From Selaginella tamariscina (Eukaryota > Streptophyta > Lycopodiopsida > Selaginellales > Selaginellaceae), in the NCBI GenBank assembly GCA_003024785.1, contig PUQB01000137.1, forward strand, positions 362,854 to 426,853: a stretch of DNA of 64,000 bases, in the 5' to 3' direction. The translations under genes were made by a program, and so were the position numbers. The notes beneath the pieces were generated by a model. That model saw only the letters and a program-made list of their open reading frames with translations. It was not told the DNA's origin and made no database searches. Position 1 is the first letter of the stretch. The number at the start of each line of letters is the position of its first letter. This document shows positions 61,410 through 64,000 of the stretch, piece after piece.

Positions 61410-61435
61410 GCAGTGTCACATGAAGATGTGACACT
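61410..61435. other. Internal LTR hairpin
   Basis: CAGTGTCACAT, the spacer GAAG, and ATGTGACACTG: an 11-bp perfect stem. It is the counterpart of the 24-bp palindrome at 3414-3437 in copy A and of weaker dyads near 5657 and 55746. Confidence 0.8.
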
Positions 61436-62154
61436 GAGCTAGACGTCATAAGATACAACTCCTTAGGCACGCCCTTTGGGGTTGTGTCATGGGTTTGTTG
61501 CCAAGGGGTTGGATACTCTAGCAAACATGCATGTTTGTGCTTGCATTAGGGTGCTAAGCCTTAAGCATCTACTCAAGGGAGGTTAGGTCTCATAACTGGG
61601 TGTGTTTTATCACACTTGAGGCACTCGCAAGGTCATGTACTTAGGGTTATCCAAACCTAGCCTTAGGGAGTTTGCTTAGTAGAACATTACGGCGCACACT
61701 CATATCCTTACTAAGTACTAGCCCTAGGTTTAGGGTATGACTTGGCCACTCAAACCTTTAGGGGTTAGTCGTGGTTCAAGATACCCCGTGTTGCCCTAAA
61801 GGGGTTCTCCTAGATGAGGATGATTCTTCAAGGGGTAAGTGATGATGCCTTAGCTTTGTCACGAGGGCATGTATGAGACACATCTCCTTTGTGGAGTTAA
61901 TGCATGAGCATGTCTAGGTTTACTGGGATATAATCCTAAAGTCTACTCGAGATATCCTCTAGGGTTTGGGGGATGGTTATTCTAGGGGGCTTAGGGTATT
62001 ACTCTAAGTCTTCTGTTTAACTAGGCATCTGAGTTAGACTCTTAAGGTCATTTTGGAAGACTTAACGTTGCTCACACAAGGAATTGACGTCGGAAGGCCA
62101 CTTGGCAACCACATGTTGCCATGTGTTAGCCCTCTAAGTTAAAACTTTGACAAT

Positions 62155-62166
62155 TGATATCAAAGC
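62155..62166 (+). other. Likely primer-binding site (initiator-Met type)
   Basis: TGATATCAAAGC differs at two positions from TGGTATCAGAGC, the usual site complementary to the 3' end of plant initiator tRNA-Met. It starts two bases after the LTR end, the normal spacing. Confidence 0.6.
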
Positions 62167-64000
62167 CTGTTCTCTACAGTCAGTAGGACTACTTAAAGAG
62201 TGGTGTGTTTTAGGGTTTAGTTAATTTTAAGTTCTTGAAGTACTTTATCACTTTTAGTTAACGTCTAAATTCTACGTGAAGAGTTGGTCTTGAGATTTAT
62301 AACTCTTCATAGTACACCCACTTTATAAGTGGGTGTGGGTTATGGACTTTTAAGGTAGCACTTGAAAGTCAACTTCTAAGTTGTATGCTAGGTTATTTTA
62401 CCTTATGATTGTCCATGTTACTTTATCATATACTTCTACAAGACATGACATGTTAGTTTGTTCTGGCTTACAAACTAAGTCTTATGGGGTGGGTCTTGTG
62501 ATATCCTAAGCCTACACATTAATGAATTTTTTTTTTCTTTTAAGGTGTTTAAATTTAGGATAACACATGATTTGAAAACAAACAATGTACATTGAGTTTT
62601 GGCTGAGGTCAAAATTCAATATCGAGTCCAGCAATAGTGTTCAAACGGGGAAAGGCTTATGTTAAATGTGTATCTTTGACTTCGGGAGAAGGTGCATATT
62701 CAAACATAAGAATGAATATACATTTTGACATAGTGAAAAATAAGCTCTCATTATAGTGCATGTTTTAAGAGTGTAACTCTAGAAGCAGATTATGATGTTG
62801 AACTTGTAATACAACAGAATGCCGGATATTAACATATGATGAATATGTTAAGCATTTGGTTTGAAAATCCAATGTAATCAAAGTATTGTTCGATGTTCAC
62901 AATAGTAACAATAGGTGAAATAGTTTATTAAGTTCAAGTTACCTAATTTGAACATGTACAACTTGAAACCTTAGCTAGTTGTAAGTGTGCACTTTATTCA
63001 AGTTAGCTAGCTCGACTAACTTGATTATAAAGTTGTCTCATATAAGATCATGAGAAAGACTTAAGATAATAGCTTGAGGATTTCATTTCTTATCGATATA
63101 GTTTTGGGAAGATGGCATGATCTATCAGAAAGAATAATGTTGGAAACATACGTTTACATTTTCAATTTACTGAGTAATGAAGGACTTGCATAGTGAAGGC
63201 GTTCACACTTGTGCATTTTCATTGTTAACTCTTTAATCTTGAAATATGTAATGTTGTTTGCAATGGGGATAAGCTCTTGAACAAGGGTGATTCCTTGGTT
63301 AAGAAGAGCATGATTTGGGATTCTTCACTTTATTTATCGACTAAGTAAGGAAACTTGCTAAGTTTGATAACTTATGTTGAGAATTACCAATGAGCTAGTA
63401 ATAGTCAGATTTCCATTGGAGGTTTAAGTGCATATCTCTTCAGAGAGTGGTATTCGATGAGAATTAGAAGTTGTATTGTTTTCAATATCGATTTCATTTT
63501 AGATTGAATACGATTATTAAAAAGATGGTTTCTTGACTCTGCATCATGGTCACAAATGTGGGCACTTAAAGAACAAATAAAGTATGTATCTTCAGTTCTT
63601 TGGAATATTAAAAAAAATAGAACTATTCTTAACTTAAGGTTTGATTGTATTCCTTGGTTAATTATCGGTTTTATCTCAAGGTTTGATGGTGTTCCTTGAG
63701 TTTACTTTAACATTCGTGAAAGTACGATATTGAGTTTTGTGATTAACTCAAGAAGTTGGTGTCCTTCTTGATGATTATAGTTCTTGGTTCCTAGCGTATG
63801 GTCCAATATCCGATACGAGAATATAAGTTCCTATCACCTCATTTGTTGATATATTTATACTCTAGACTTTAGAAGTATTTATGACAATCTTTTAAGATTG
63901 GTTATTAAATGACTTGTCAAAGTATGGTATGATATCTCCTCAATATTGAGTTTGGAGAGCTCAATATCAAAATTTAGTTATGATCACATGAGATGGCCAT
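62167..64000 (+). other. Internal region of a long-LTR element, no coding seen
   Basis: About 1.8 kb following the primer-binding site. No gag-like open frame of 60 codons or more is present in any frame on the plus strand, and nothing else is recognised. If it belongs to the element at 60535, that element is non-autonomous, at least in its 5' part. The right window edge cuts it. Confidence 0.45.

Larger units (their letters stand above)
60535..62152 (+). repeat. Long LTR (copy D), probably a 5' LTR
   Basis: 1618 bases from TGTCATAG to AACTTTGACA. It begins inside the integrase of the third element. Directly after it a likely primer-binding site follows (see 62155-62166), so it is read as the 5' LTR of an element running out of the window. 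A near-repeat of the left flank ATTCA, ATTGA, lies at 62153-62157, so a solo LTR is the alternative. It has the terminal hairpin and the internal dyad of the family. Confidence 0.85.

Noticed and set aside
60535..62152. LTR copy D as the 3' LTR of the third gypsy element
   Set aside because: The integrase lacks its end and no polypurine tract precedes the LTR, while a primer-binding site follows it. Insertion as a 5' LTR fits better, though this is not proven.

Overview
The window is nuclear DNA of a land plant. It holds split genes with very short GT-AG introns (about 45-110 bases), several intron-less pentatricopeptide-repeat (PPR) genes including one ending in a DYW deaminase domain, plant-type DGAT2 and ZIFL transporter genes, chromovirus and other Ty3/gypsy elements, and an Asn-to-Ile-region nuclear tRNA-Ile. 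Tiny introns packed with CA/GT/CT dinucleotide runs, together with PPR proteins built almost wholly of 31-residue S-type repeats, fit a Selaginella-like lycophyte best. That assignment is inference; no species marker is visible.

Layout. 1-7430 is repeat territory: the 3' end of a chromovirus with its LTR (1-2515), then three copies of a second, long-LTR family, two of them solo LTRs with exact 5-bp target duplications and one an older copy split by a younger one. 7431-44655 is the gene island. It carries an unidentified four-exon gene (8238-9499, +), a PEHE-domain gene (13727-16125, -), a broken DYW-PPR gene (17863-19751, -), a tRNA-Ile(GAU) (19943-20016, -), a coiled-coil gene with a possible Csm1/Pcs1-like tail (20289-21696, -), a 3-hydroxyisobutyryl-CoA hydrolase-like gene (22184-24296, +), a receptor-like cytoplasmic pseudokinase (25136-26757, +), two more PPR genes (29629-31780 and 36062-38262, -), a small secreted-peptide gene with an RGF/GLV-like C-terminus (34153-34639, -), a plastid-type DUF1279-like membrane protein (38301-39577, +), a ZIFL-type MFS transporter (39644-42545, -) and a DGAT2 acyltransferase (43138-44655, -). 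From about 44700 the window returns to AT-rich spacer and transposons: a complete but decayed chromovirus (47345-52931), a solo long LTR (54981-56635), a third gypsy element (about 57150-60534) and a long LTR with its primer-binding site inserted in that element's integrase (60535 onward).

A theme runs through the coding part: at least six otherwise well-preserved genes are each interrupted by one or a few single-base frameshifts, often at homopolymers. The genes with no break (8238-9499, 20289-21696, 22184-24296, 38301-39577) show the region is not simply dead. Long-read assembly errors, real decay, or a mix are all possible; this affects every 'pseudogene' judgement below.

The genes do not form a pathway. 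They are housekeeping, organelle-RNA, lipid, amino-acid breakdown, transport and signalling genes side by side, some very tightly packed (38 bases between divergent start codons at 38262/38301; 66 bases between convergent stops at 39577/39644). No clear new multi-gene system was found; the best leads are the RGF/GLV-like peptide, the pseudokinase, the GAU-anticodon tRNA and the long-LTR family with conserved terminal and internal hairpins.
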